NCBI GenBank assembly: GCA_041495845.1
Contig: JBGQDM010000003.1
Location: 1 to 64,000, forward strand
Origin: JBGQDM01 sp041495845
Lineage (GTDB): Bacteria > Acidobacteriota > Terriglobia > Terriglobales > Acidobacteriaceae
DNA length: 64,000 nt
Direction of reading: 5' to 3'
Part shown: piece after piece, positions 1-8,157 of the stretch
Numbering within the stretch: the stretch's first letter is position 1
Layout of the letters: every line of letters starts with the position of its first letter
Notes under the pieces: model-generated
The model's input: only the letters and a program-made list of their open reading frames with translations
The model's database searches: none
What the model was told of the DNA's origin: nothing
Position numbers and translations under genes: made by a program

Positions 1-777
1 GCTGACATGGGCGGCATGGGCTTTATCGAGCGCTTTCGCGTCGAATGCCTGCGCAGCATTCTGATCAACACGCACATGATTGAGGCTGCCTATCATGCCG
101 GCGCCCGCCGCTACTTCTTCTCTTCCTCTGCCTGCGCCTACAACACGGACCTGCAGCAGGATCCAAAGGTTCGCGCCCTCAAGGAATCGGATGCCTTTCC
201 GGCCATGGCGGAGCGTGGGTACGGTTGGGAAAAACTTGTCTCGGAAATGTTCTGCCAGGAGTATTGGGCGGAGCGCGGGCTGAAGACTTTTATTGCCCGC
301 TTTCACAACGTCTATGGGCCCTTTGGCACTTGGGACGGCGGCCGCGAGAAAGCTCCCGCTGCCATCTGCCGCAAGATCGTTGAATGCATCGACAAGGGCA
401 GCAACCAGATTGACATCTGGGGTGACGGCCATCAGACGCGGAGTTTCATGTACATCGCCGATTGCGTGAAGGGGATCGACATGATCATGCACTGCGAAGA
501 GTTGCTGGCTACGCCCATCAATCTTGGCTCCAGCGAACTCGTCTCCATCAATGAGTTGGTGAGCAAGGTGGAGCGCATCGCCGGCGTCAAGCTGACGCGG
601 AAGTACGATCTCTCCGCGCCCCGCGGGGTTGCCGGCCGCAACAGCGATAACACTTTCATTCAGCAAGTACTCAAGTGGGAGCCCAATACCTCGCTCGATA
701 CGGGTCTTGATCACACCTATCGCTGGATCAAAGAGCAGTACCACGCGCGCAAAGCCGGCAAACGAGTGGTGGCCTGA
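1..777 (+). CDS. Partial NAD-dependent sugar epimerase, GDP-mannose 3,5-epimerase-like
   Basis: The reading frame is open from base 1, so the N-terminus, including the Rossmann glycine motif, lies outside the window. The visible part is the C-terminal ~258 residues of an extended short-chain dehydrogenase/epimerase. It begins ADMGGMGF, then has SSSACAYN, the catalytic Tyr-Lys pair in GYGWEK, and RFHNVYGPFGTW followed by GGREKAPAA. These segments are typical of the GDP-mannose 3,5-epimerase branch. By family it would interconvert nucleotide sugars in the cytoplasm for surface polysaccharide. The stop codon directly abuts the exosortase start, so the genes are probably cotranscribed. Another NDP-sugar epimerase/dehydratase specificity is possible. 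Confidence 0.85.
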   Translation, partial: ADMGGMGFIERFRVECLRSILINTHMIEAAYHAGARRYFFSSSACAYNTDLQQDPKVRALKESDAFPAMAERGYGWEKLVSEMFCQEYWAERGLKTFIARFHNVYGPFGTWDGGREKAPAAICRKIVECIDKGSNQIDIWGDGHQTRSFMYIADCVKGIDMIMHCEELLATPINLGSSELVSINELVSKVERIAGVKLTRKYDLSAPRGVAGRNSDNTFIQQVLKWEPNTSLDTGLDHTYRWIKEQYHARKAGKRVVA

Positions 778-1689
778 GTGGGAGCGTTGGTTGAAGTCCC
801 GGCCCAGCCAGCCGGTCCGAGTTCCGGCATGAAAGTCCGATTCGCGCTGGTGGGATTGGCGGGAGTGTCCTTGCTGCTCTGGTGGCGCGCCCTGGCGGCC
901 ACGTTTTCCCTGGCCTGGCAGCGGGAAGAGTACACGCACCTTCTGCTGGTGATTCCGCTGAGCGTGGCTTTGCTCCTGACCGAGCGGGGCAGCTTAAAAC
1001 TGCAGCTTCCGGATCGTTTCCGCCCGGGGGTGCTGTGGCTGGCAGCCGGTCTGCTTCTCCGTGGTGTGGGAGTGTGGGGTCTGCGCAGCGCAACCCCAGA
1101 TGTGCAGCTCGCAATCAGCATGTCAGGATGGGTGGTGTGGTGGATCGGCACCGCTGTTCTCTTGGTTGGGGCGCAGACCGCCCGATTACTGATGTTCCCC
1201 TTGGGACTGCTGTTTTTCCTGGTTCCGCTGCCTCAGTTTGCCGTTGATGGCATCGTGAAATTCTTGCAACACGGATCGGCGCTGGCTGGCCGAATGCTAT
1301 TCCTTGCGGCAGGGGTCCCGGTGACGCAGGACGGGCTGGTGCTCTCCATCCCCGACTTGGATCTGGAGATCGCGCGGGAGTGCAGCAGCATCCGGACCAG
1401 CCTGCTCCTGGTGATGACCACGATGGTGACGGCGCATCTTTTTCTCCGCTCGACAGCGGCCAAAGTAGCTGCGACGCTCGCCGCCATCCCGCTGGCGGTA
1501 CTTAAGAACGGGTTCCGCATCTTTGTATTGGCCATGCTGGGCACGCGCGTGGATCCCGAGTATCTGACCGGCGACTTGCATCATCACGGTGGGATCCTGT
1601 TCTTCGCCCTCTTTGTGGGGATAGCGACTCTGGTAGTGTGGTGCTTGTGGAAGGTGGAACAGCGACTGCTGGCGCCGGCGCGCCAGTAG
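778..1689 (+). CDS. Exosortase (PEP-CTERM sorting transpeptidase-like membrane protein)
   Basis: A polytopic inner-membrane protein of 303 residues with about eight hydrophobic segments. The exosortase active-site triad is visible: Cys202 in ARECSSIRTS, Arg247 in KNGFRIFVLAMLG, and a His cluster (268-270) in GDLHHHGGILFF. The family is thought to cleave PEP-CTERM tails of exported proteins and to act beside exopolysaccharide synthesis genes. The GTG start at 778 touches the preceding stop; an ATG at 829 would give a shorter protein starting at the first membrane helix. No EpsI-type C-terminal domain is fused. A candidate substrate, a 66-residue PEP-CTERM-like protein, lies about 1.2 kb downstream on the opposite strand. 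Confidence 0.88.
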   Translation: MGALVEVPAQPAGPSSGMKVRFALVGLAGVSLLLWWRALAATFSLAWQREEYTHLLLVIPLSVALLLTERGSLKLQLPDRFRPGVLWLAAGLLLRGVGVWGLRSATPDVQLAISMSGWVVWWIGTAVLLVGAQTARLLMFPLGLLFFLVPLPQFAVDGIVKFLQHGSALAGRMLFLAAGVPVTQDGLVLSIPDLDLEIARECSSIRTSLLLVMTTMVTAHLFLRSTAAKVAATLAAIPLAVLKNGFRIFVLAMLGTRVDPEYLTGDLHHHGGILFFALFVGIATLVVWCLWKVEQRLLAPARQ

Positions 1690-1701
1690 GAGCGGCGCGT
1701 G

Positions 1702-2769
1702 ATGCACATCCTGCACGTGGTCGGAGCCCGGCCAAACTTCATGAAGGCGGCACCGGTGTTTCACGCGCTGGCGAAGCGCGCTGGGATACGGCAGACCGTG
1801 GTTCACACCGGCCAGCACTACAACCCCAACCTCTCCGACATCTTCTTTACCCAGCTGGAAATTCCACAACCAGACGTGAATCTGGCGGTGGGTTCGGGCA
1901 GTCATGCGCAGCAGACGGCTGAGGTGATGGTCCGATTCGAACCGGTAGTGCTGGAGCGTAATCCGAACCTGGCGCTGGTGTATGGTGACGTGAACTCAAC
2001 CGTCGCTGCGGCCCTAGTGTGCGCCAAGCTCGGAATCCCGGTCGGCCATGTGGAAGCGGGGCTGCGTTCCCGCGACCGCACCATGCCCGAAGAAATCAAC
2101 CGGCTGGTCACCGACCAGTTGGCAGATTTGCTTTTTACGCCGTCCGCAGATGGAGATGCAAACCTCTTAGCGGAAGGCGTGGCGAACGAGAAGATCAAAC
2201 GAGTCGGCAACGTCATGATTGATTCGCTGGTGCGGCTGCTGCCGGCCGCAATAAAATGCCCGCAGAATGGAATCCCCGAGCGCTTCGCCCTGGTGACGTT
2301 GCACCGGCCTTCGAACGTCGACGACAGCGACTCGCTCCGCGGCATTCTGCAGTCGTTGCTCAGAATCCATCACGAACTGCCGGTGGTGTTTCCGGTGCAT
2401 CCACGCACGCGCCAGCGTCTGGCGGAGTTCGGCCTCGACCTTGAGGGACTACACCTGGTTGATCCCATGCCGTACGTCGAATTCCTCGGTCTGCAGCAGC
2501 GCGCGACCGTGGTGATCACGGACTCGGGCGGCATTCAAGAAGAGACAACCTACCTGGGCGTGCCCTGCCTCACTATGCGCAGCAATACGGAACGCCCAGT
2601 GACGGTTGCCCTGGGAACCAATGTGCTGGTGGGCCAGGATCGCGAGCTGCTCTTGCAAGAGGTTCACAAGGTACTGTCAGGGCGAGGCAAGAAGGGGAGC
2701 ATTCCGCCGTTGTGGGATGGACGGGCCGCAGAGCGCATTGCGGAGGTCATCATCTCAAGCAGCGACTAA
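1702..2769 (+). CDS. wecB: UDP-N-acetylglucosamine 2-epimerase (non-hydrolysing)
   Basis: A cytoplasmic enzyme interconverting UDP-GlcNAc and UDP-ManNAc, a precursor for surface polysaccharides. The N-terminal VVGARPNFMKAAPVF, HTGQHYN, the GHVEAGLRS and MPEEINR segments and the C-terminal TDSGGIQEE nucleotide-binding motif all match the family, and the length (~355 residues) is normal. ATG 1702 is preferred because AGGAG at 1688-1692 is well spaced; a GTG at 1699 is also possible. The gene follows the exosortase by 12 bases and ends before a hairpin that looks like a terminator, so it is probably the last gene of the polysaccharide operon. Confidence 0.93.
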   Translation: MHILHVVGARPNFMKAAPVFHALAKRAGIRQTVVHTGQHYNPNLSDIFFTQLEIPQPDVNLAVGSGSHAQQTAEVMVRFEPVVLERNPNLALVYGDVNSTVAAALVCAKLGIPVGHVEAGLRSRDRTMPEEINRLVTDQLADLLFTPSADGDANLLAEGVANEKIKRVGNVMIDSLVRLLPAAIKCPQNGIPERFALVTLHRPSNVDDSDSLRGILQSLLRIHHELPVVFPVHPRTRQRLAEFGLDLEGLHLVDPMPYVEFLGLQQRATVVITDSGGIQEETTYLGVPCLTMRSNTERPVTVALGTNVLVGQDRELLLQEVHKVLSGRGKKGSIPPLWDGRAAERIAEVIISSSD

Positions 2770-2806
2770 CCTGAGGTCTTTGTAAGGAAGCGAACTAGCA
2801 AGACAA

Positions 2807-2848
2807 AGCCCACGTCACCGCAGATCGGATGACGTGGGCTAAACTTTT
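2807..2848 (+). terminator. Hairpin terminator after wecB
   Basis: An 11-bp perfect stem (AGCCCACGTCA at 2807-2817 with TGACGTGGGCT at 2830-2840) and a 12-base loop, followed by AAAC and a short T-run at 2845-2848. It lies between the convergent wecB and PEP-CTERM genes and may serve both, though the T-run favours the plus strand. Confidence 0.6.
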
Positions 2849-2865
2849 CTGCGGGCCGAGGCGGT

Positions 2866-3066
2866 TTACGCCTGGGTCGGCCTAGCTGTGCGACGGCGAA
2901 TCGTCATTGCCCCAGCGCAAGCAATACCAGCGCCAAGCAAGTACACGATGGACGAGCCACCCTCAGGCACGCTATGTCTGTGCTTCCTCGGGCGAGCAAG
3001 CGCAGCTGGCGCCGTGCATCCCAAGGCCAAAGCCAAAACAAGCAATTTGCGATTCACGTTCTTCAT
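2866..3066 (-). CDS. Minimal PEP-CTERM-like exported protein (exosortase substrate candidate)
   Basis: A 66-residue protein built almost only of sorting signals. An N-terminal signal peptide (about residues 1-24, ending APAALA) is followed by a short basic stretch (RPRKHRH), then VPEGGSS at about residues 33-39, one hydrophobic helix and a terminal RRR cluster. This order (VPxGGS, helix, arginines) is the PEP-CTERM layout recognised by exosortases, here in a VPEGG variant. There is almost no passenger domain. GGAG lies 8 bases before the ATG at 3066. The exosortase gene ~1.2 kb away makes a substrate-enzyme pairing likely. The function of the mature peptide is unknown. Confidence 0.75.
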   Translation of the reverse strand: MKNVNRKLLVLALALGCTAPAALARPRKHRHSVPEGGSSIVYLLGAGIACAGAMTIRRRTARPTQA

Positions 3067-3255
3067 CAGAGCACTCCAAAAGTTAAGACGCCAGACCTGA
3101 GGAAGGCCTTACAGCCGAAGCGCGATGCGCCTCAGCAATGCCTATTTGAGACTCCTTCGCTAAAGCTGTCAAGATGATAGTTTTTGCAACAGGTTGCAAA
3201 GAAATGCAATCTTGGAAGTCGAGCGGAGTCAGTCTCTCCTGAGCCGCCGCCGGTC

Positions 3256-3284
3256 TTGTTGTTAATGGACTTTGGCGTTATTAA
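3256..3284 (+). promoter_or_regulatory. Possible sigma-70 promoter for the small FnIII gene
   Basis: TTGTTG at 3256-3261 and TATTAA at 3279-3284 are separated by 17 bases, in an AT-rich patch 66 bases before the start codon at 3350. This is a match by eye only. Confidence 0.4.
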
Positions 3285-3349
3285 GTATATGATTGCAAGG
3301 AAGTTAACAAGAAACGACCGAGTTCTCTAGAACCCCAAGGAGCGAGGCC

Positions 3350-3673
3350 ATGATGCGAGCCAAGTGGCTAGGGCTGGTTCTGATGCTGGCGGCGATGCTG
3401 GCCGTCGGCCTGGTATGGTTTCCCGGCGCTGCCAAGCCCCACAGCGTCACCCTGACCTGGCAACCGTCTCCGAAGCCAGTGGCTGGTTACAACGTCTATC
3501 GCCGAACCAGCGACGAGACCCAGCTCATCCGCATCGCATCGGGGGTGCGCGAACCTCGCTATGAAGACCGCATCGTCAGCAGCGGCCGAACTTACTTTTA
3601 CGCAGTGACAGCGGTGGATGCAGCGGGACGAGAGAGCGGATACTCGGCGGAGATCAAAGCGACAGTTCCGTGA
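3350..3673 (+). CDS. Small exported or membrane-anchored fibronectin type III protein
   Basis: 107 residues. A hydrophobic segment at about residues 5-24 acts as a signal peptide or anchor. The rest is one fibronectin-III-like fold: SVTLTWQPSP, VAGYNVYRRTS, and GRTYFYAVTAVDAAGRESGYS. Such domains are binding or spacer modules of extracellular proteins. AAGGAG lies about 9 bases before the first of two adjacent ATGs (3350, 3353). The domain closely resembles the C-terminal domain of the convergent giant protein ending at 3731, suggesting a local duplication or shared ligand. No catalytic residues are seen. Confidence 0.72.
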   Translation: MMRAKWLGLVLMLAAMLAVGLVWFPGAAKPHSVTLTWQPSPKPVAGYNVYRRTSDETQLIRIASGVREPRYEDRIVSSGRTYFYAVTAVDAAGRESGYSAEIKATVP

Positions 3674-3730
3674 GAGCAGTGCTCCGGCACGACTTGACTG
3701 TCAGGCGCTGCAGCAGCCAGGGCCAGATCC

Positions 3731-6403
3731 TTAGGGTGTAGGAACGTCGGCCCGCGCTTCATTGGAGCGTCCGCTCTCGACCGAATTGCCGTCCTCGGCG
3801 GTCACGACGTAGAAGTAGGTCTGTCCGGCGACCACGGTGGTGTCGGTGAAGACGGTACTGGCATTGAGCGACGAATTCACGATCGTGTAGGCGCCGCCGG
3901 AAACGGTGCCGCGATAGATGTTGTATCCGGCAACCGCGGAGGCGCTCGCAGCCCAAGTGAGATCCACGCTATGCGACGGTGCTTGAATGCCGCTACCGGC
4001 AAGCGCCAACGAAAGGGGAGCGTTGCTGGCGTTGGTGGTAAAGCTAATACTGTCGGCAGCTGCTCCGGTAGCTTGCGGAGTGAACTTCACCGTCATGGTC
4101 GTGCTCTGACCCGCAGTGAGGTTAACGGGGAACGCGGGGCCGGTGACGGTGAACTCGCTGGTGCCGGGGTTGGCGGCGGTAATCGTGATCGCTCCGCCTG
4201 ACGCGGAGAGCGTGGTGGTCAGGTTCTTGTTCGCGCCCACCGTAACGTTGCCAAAATCAAGACTGGCGGGGCTCAGACCCAGTTGGCCCGGTGTGGTGCC
4301 CGTGCCGGAGAGCGAAATGTTCAGGCTGGGATTGGACGCGTCGGAGGTGACCGCCAGGTTGCCGGTGACGGCGCTGCCCGATGCGGGAGTGAAGATCACA
4401 CTGAAAGTCTGGCTCTGACCCGGGTTGAGGGTTACCGGCAAAGTGAGTCCGCTGACGGAGAAGCCCACACCGCTCGGAGTGGCCTGCGAAATCGTAAGAC
4501 TGGTGCCGCCGGAATTGGTCAGCACTTCCGACAAGGTTTTGCTCGCGCCCACAGCAACGTTGCCAAAACTGAGGTTGGCCGGGTTCGGCGACACCGTGCC
4601 CTGGGTGACGCCAGTGGCAGAAAGCGCGATCGAAAGATTGGGATTGCTGGCGTTTGACGTGACCGCCATGCTGCCGGAAACCGTGCCCGCAGCGGTGGGC
4701 GCAAAGGTGACGGTGGCGCTGGTGCTCTGGCCAGCGGCCAGCGTGATCGGCAGTGTCCATCCGCCGAGGCTGTAGCCCGTACCCGTGGTGATACCCTGCG
4801 TGATGGTCACGCTGGTGCCGCCGGTGTTGGTTACGGTGACCGAGAGCGGCTTGCTGTTGCCCAACGTTACGCTGCCAAAGCTCAGAGTGGATGGACTCGC
4901 GGCCAGCGTGCCCGCCGCAATGCCCGTGCCGGAAAGCGGAACACTCAGCGATGGGTTCGAAGCATTGCTGGTAATGGTGACGCTGCCGCTCAGATTCGTG
5001 GCGGTGGCGGGCGTGAACTTCGCGGTGAAGTTCGTACTCTGGCCCGCCGCCAGACTCAACGGCAAGGCCGGGCTGGTCAGAGTGAAGCCGGCGCCGGAGG
5101 CTGAAGCAGCAGTGACTGAGACCGCTGTACCGCCGGAGTTGGTGACGCTGAACGACTGGCTCTGATTACTGCCAACCGTCACGTTGCCGAAGCTGACACT
5201 CGATGGGTTCGCGGTGAGAGCGCCGGCGATAACGCCCGTGCCAGAAAGTGGAACGGATAAAGAAGGGTTGGTGGCGTCACTGGTGACGCTAAGGTTGCCG
5301 CTGGCATTGCCCGCGGCGGCAGGCTGCCAGCTCACCGTGAGGTTGAGGCTCTGCCCGCTGGCGATCTGTGCCGGCAGACTCAGCGCTCCCAGGGTGAAGC
5401 CGGTACCAGAGACGGACGCCTGCGAGACCGTTGCTGTTGATCCGCCCGTGTTCGTCAGAGTCACAGTGTGCGATTGCTTGCTGCCCACGGTAACGCTGCC
5501 AAAGCCGACGGTGGCAGGAGCTGCGGTCAATGTTGGAAGCGTGAGACCGGTGCCGGCCAGATCCACAACCGCCGTGATACCTGTGGTAGTGGCAGCGGCT
5601 GTCCTGGTCCGCGAGCGGTGCCGGTTGCCGAAGGACCCGAACTTGCTCGCTGCTGCGGCTACATCTCCGCTAAAAGTAAGTTGTCCGCTGACCGCACCCG
5701 CGCTCGCGGGCGCAAAGCGGACATTGATCTGTAAGGTCTGGCTCGGGGAGAGCGTGAGGGGCACTGCCGGGGGCGCAACCAGACTGAAGCCAGTCCCGGT
5801 GATCGAAATCTGCGAAAGGGTGACGCTGGTGGTGCCGATGTTCTGCACCGTGACCGGCAGGGACTTTGTGCTACCGATCTTCAAACTTCCAAAGGCCAGG
5901 CTGGCGGGGGCGGTGAGCTGGGTGCTGGGGGTGGCATCGCCGGAGAGAGTGATGGTAGAACCGGCTTGAGGGTCGTTACTGGTTAGTGTGATGCTGCCGC
6001 TGGAAGCACCGACGGTCGTGGGCACGAAGCTGATCGTGAAAGAAGCGCTCTGGCCTGCCGCCAACGTCGCCGGGGAAGCCAGGCCGCTGATGGTGTAGTC
6101 GGCACTGCTCAACGCTGCGCTGACGGTAAGCGCGGCACCGGTGCTGTTGGTGATGGTCTCGCTCAGCGACTTGCTGGAACCGACGGCCACCGATCCGAAA
6201 TTGAGGGTGGGGCTGGCGGCGACCAGGTTGCTCTGAGCGCCAGTTGCCTTCGCATCCAGCACTTGGCAGGCATTCAACCCCAACTGAAACGTCACAATAA
6301 GGAGAGCAAGGCGGATGCGAGTCCATCGGGGGGCGGGCTTCCGAACTGCCATGGAATTGAAGCTGCGCATCAGTTCGTTTCGGCTCTGCATGTCTGAAAT
6401 CAT
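3731..6403 (-). CDS. Lipoprotein-like protein with seven choice-of-anchor-D repeats and a C-terminal FnIII domain
   Basis: About 890 residues. The N-terminus has an arginine-rich patch, a hydrophobic segment and LGLNAC, a plausible lipobox. Then come seven tandem repeats of ~104 residues, each with a P-x-x-(L/V)-x-FGxVxVG start, a TNTGGT turn, a GTGF turn, an LxxGQS turn and an SxLSGTG end. These match the ASPM-SPD-2-Hydin (choice-of-anchor-D) Ig-like family. The last ~85 residues are a fibronectin-III domain. It is likely a surface or periplasmic adhesion or structural protein. The start is uncertain: ATGs at 6403, 6391, 6370 and 6352 all precede the hydrophobic segment and none has a clear ribosome site. 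Repeat 2 holds an unusual Arg-rich insert. Confidence 0.82.
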   Translation of the reverse strand: MISDMQSRNELMRSFNSMAVRKPAPRWTRIRLALLIVTFQLGLNACQVLDAKATGAQSNLVAASPTLNFGSVAVGSSKSLSETITNSTGAALTVSAALSSADYTISGLASPATLAAGQSASFTISFVPTTVGASSGSITLTSNDPQAGSTITLSGDATPSTQLTAPASLAFGSLKIGSTKSLPVTVQNIGTTSVTLSQISITGTGFSLVAPPAVPLTLSPSQTLQINVRFAPASAGAVSGQLTFSGDVAAAASKFGSFGNRHRSRTRTAAATTTGITAVVDLAGTGLTLPTLTAAPATVGFGSVTVGSKQSHTVTLTNTGGSTATVSQASVSGTGFTLGALSLPAQIASGQSLNLTVSWQPAAAGNASGNLSVTSDATNPSLSVPLSGTGVIAGALTANPSSVSFGNVTVGSNQSQSFSVTNSGGTAVSVTAASASGAGFTLTSPALPLSLAAGQSTNFTAKFTPATATNLSGSVTITSNASNPSLSVPLSGTGIAAGTLAASPSTLSFGSVTLGNSKPLSVTVTNTGGTSVTITQGITTGTGYSLGGWTLPITLAAGQSTSATVTFAPTAAGTVSGSMAVTSNASNPNLSIALSATGVTQGTVSPNPANLSFGNVAVGASKTLSEVLTNSGGTSLTISQATPSGVGFSVSGLTLPVTLNPGQSQTFSVIFTPASGSAVTGNLAVTSDASNPSLNISLSGTGTTPGQLGLSPASLDFGNVTVGANKNLTTTLSASGGAITITAANPGTSEFTVTGPAFPVNLTAGQSTTMTVKFTPQATGAAADSISFTTNASNAPLSLALAGSGIQAPSHSVDLTWAASASAVAGYNIYRGTVSGGAYTIVNSSLNASTVFTDTTVVAGQTYFYVVTAEDGNSVESGRSNEARADVPTP

Positions 6404-6663
6404 TCTGGGCCTTGGGGCGTGACCGTGGCAGGTCACGGAAGGCCATGCAAATGAATCAGGTGCAGGGCGTCGGACAGGGATTTTGCCCGCTGGGGCACTG
6501 TCCGTCTGGCCATGACCCTTGGTAAAGCGCAGAGTTGGCGTTTGGCGCGGGTTTCGAGGGAAGGGAAGAATATCCCAAGAATTCGGGCATCCACTACAAT
6601 CGGAAGCTTGCCGCAACACGAAAGGCGGCAAGTCTGTACTTCCGAGTGCAAAGGGGAGCACGC

Positions 6664-8130
6664 TTGTCTGACGCTCGACCATTCCGCGACGCGGCGCTGC
6701 TGGCGCTACTGACGGCGTTGGCGGTGCTGGTGCAGGGATACCATCCCGGGCTGGAGGACGACACCTTCTACCTGGCCGCGATCAAGCACAACCTGAATCC
6801 ATCCTTGTTCCCTTATGACGCGGACTTTTTCCGGGTGCAGTTTCAGGCGACGGTGTTTGACAAGTTGATTGCGTTTTCTCTGCGCTGGACTCACATGCCC
6901 CTGGAATGGGGCATTTTCTTTTGGCAGCTCGGAGTGACGTTGCTGATTTTGTGGGGGTGCTGGCGAATCAGCCGGCGCTGTTTCGCCGAGACTCATGCGC
7001 AGTGGGCGGCGGTGGCGTTGGTTGCCGCCCTGCTGACGCTACCCGTGTCGGGCACGGGATTGAGTTTGACCGACCAGCACCTGCATCCGCGGGCGCTGGC
7101 CACGGGGGTGATTCTCGCGGCGATTGCGGCGGCGCTCGACCGGCGGCGAGTGTTGGCCGGAGTTTTGCTCGTGGCGGCATTCTCCGTGCATGTCATCATG
7201 GCGGCGTTGGGCGTGTCGTTTTGCTTGTTTCTCTTGTGGAAGCCGGAGCAGGCGGAGCAGAGGCCCGTTGCCGCGATGGCGGCGCTGCTGGTGCCGCTGG
7301 CATGGATGTTTGAGCCGGCGTCCGACGCCTGGCGGCAGGCGGCAGCCACTCGATCGTTTTACTTTGTGCTGCGCTGGCAATGGTATGAGTGGCTGGGGGT
7401 GGTGGGGCCCCTGGTGCTGCTGTGGTGGTTTCGTGCCCTGGCCCGGCGCCGGAGTGCGACAGTCCCGGCGCGGATCGCTACGCGCCTGGTCTACTTCGGA
7501 GTCTTCCAATTGGCGGTCGCGCTGATCATTTTGCTGCCGGCACGCCTGGAGCGTTTGCGGCCGCTGGAGCCCATGCGCTTTCTCCATCTTGTGTACCTGG
7601 TGTTTATTCTTCTGGCAGGGGGCCTGCTGGGGCGCTACGTGCTGCAGCAGAGTGTGCTGCGCTGGTTGCTGCTATTTGTGCCGCTAAGCGCCGGGATGTT
7701 CTACGCCCAGCGGCAGATGTATCCGGCGACCGCACATCTGGAATTTCCGGGTGTCGCGTCGGGCAATGGTTGGGTGGAGGCTTTTCGCTGGATCAGCAGG
7801 AACACGCCGGTGGACAGCCGGTTCGGGCTTGATCCGCATTACATGGAACTTCCGGGTGAGGACTACCATGGCTTCCGTGCCTTGGCCGAGCGCAGTGTGC
7901 TGGCGGACGCGGTGAAAGACGCAGGGATGGCGGCGCGGGTGCCACGGCTGGCGCCGCGCTGGCTGCGCGAGGTTGAGGCACAAAAGGGCTGGCGCGATTT
8001 TCAGCGGCCAGACTTCCTGCGGCTGAAAGCCGAACTGGGAGTGGACTGGGTCGTTCTCGCGACGCCAGGAGTGGAGGGCATGCCGTGTCCTTACCGGAAC
8101 CAGCAAGTGGTGGTGTGCCGGGTGGAGTAA
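6664..8130 (+). CDS. Polytopic membrane protein, unrecognised (glycosyltransferase-C-like topology)
   Basis: About 488 residues with roughly ten hydrophobic segments followed by a soluble C-terminal part of ~110 residues (around WISRNTPVDSRFGLDP). The early motif HPGLEDDTFYLAA has acidic residues just after the first helix, as in GT-C sugar transferases that use lipid-linked donors, but I cannot assign a family. The TTG at 6664 is chosen because AGGGGAG precedes it and the coding pattern starts there; an ATG at 6535 would add 43 residues of non-membrane sequence overlapping the divergent promoter region. It lies 27 bases before a second membrane transferase-like gene and is probably cotranscribed. 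Confidence 0.7.
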   Translation: MSDARPFRDAALLALLTALAVLVQGYHPGLEDDTFYLAAIKHNLNPSLFPYDADFFRVQFQATVFDKLIAFSLRWTHMPLEWGIFFWQLGVTLLILWGCWRISRRCFAETHAQWAAVALVAALLTLPVSGTGLSLTDQHLHPRALATGVILAAIAAALDRRRVLAGVLLVAAFSVHVIMAALGVSFCLFLLWKPEQAEQRPVAAMAALLVPLAWMFEPASDAWRQAAATRSFYFVLRWQWYEWLGVVGPLVLLWWFRALARRRSATVPARIATRLVYFGVFQLAVALIILLPARLERLRPLEPMRFLHLVYLVFILLAGGLLGRYVLQQSVLRWLLLFVPLSAGMFYAQRQMYPATAHLEFPGVASGNGWVEAFRWISRNTPVDSRFGLDPHYMELPGEDYHGFRALAERSVLADAVKDAGMAARVPRLAPRWLREVEAQKGWRDFQRPDFLRLKAELGVDWVVLATPGVEGMPCPYRNQQVVVCRVE

Positions 8131-8157
8131 CGGGCGGCAAGGATCCAAGGTGCGGGG

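Noticed and set aside
3900..6200. Regularly spaced repeated DNA segments, considered as CRISPR or satellite repeats
   Set aside because: Spacing (~310 bases) and variation match protein repeats of the choice-of-anchor-D domains; no short identical repeats with unique spacers.
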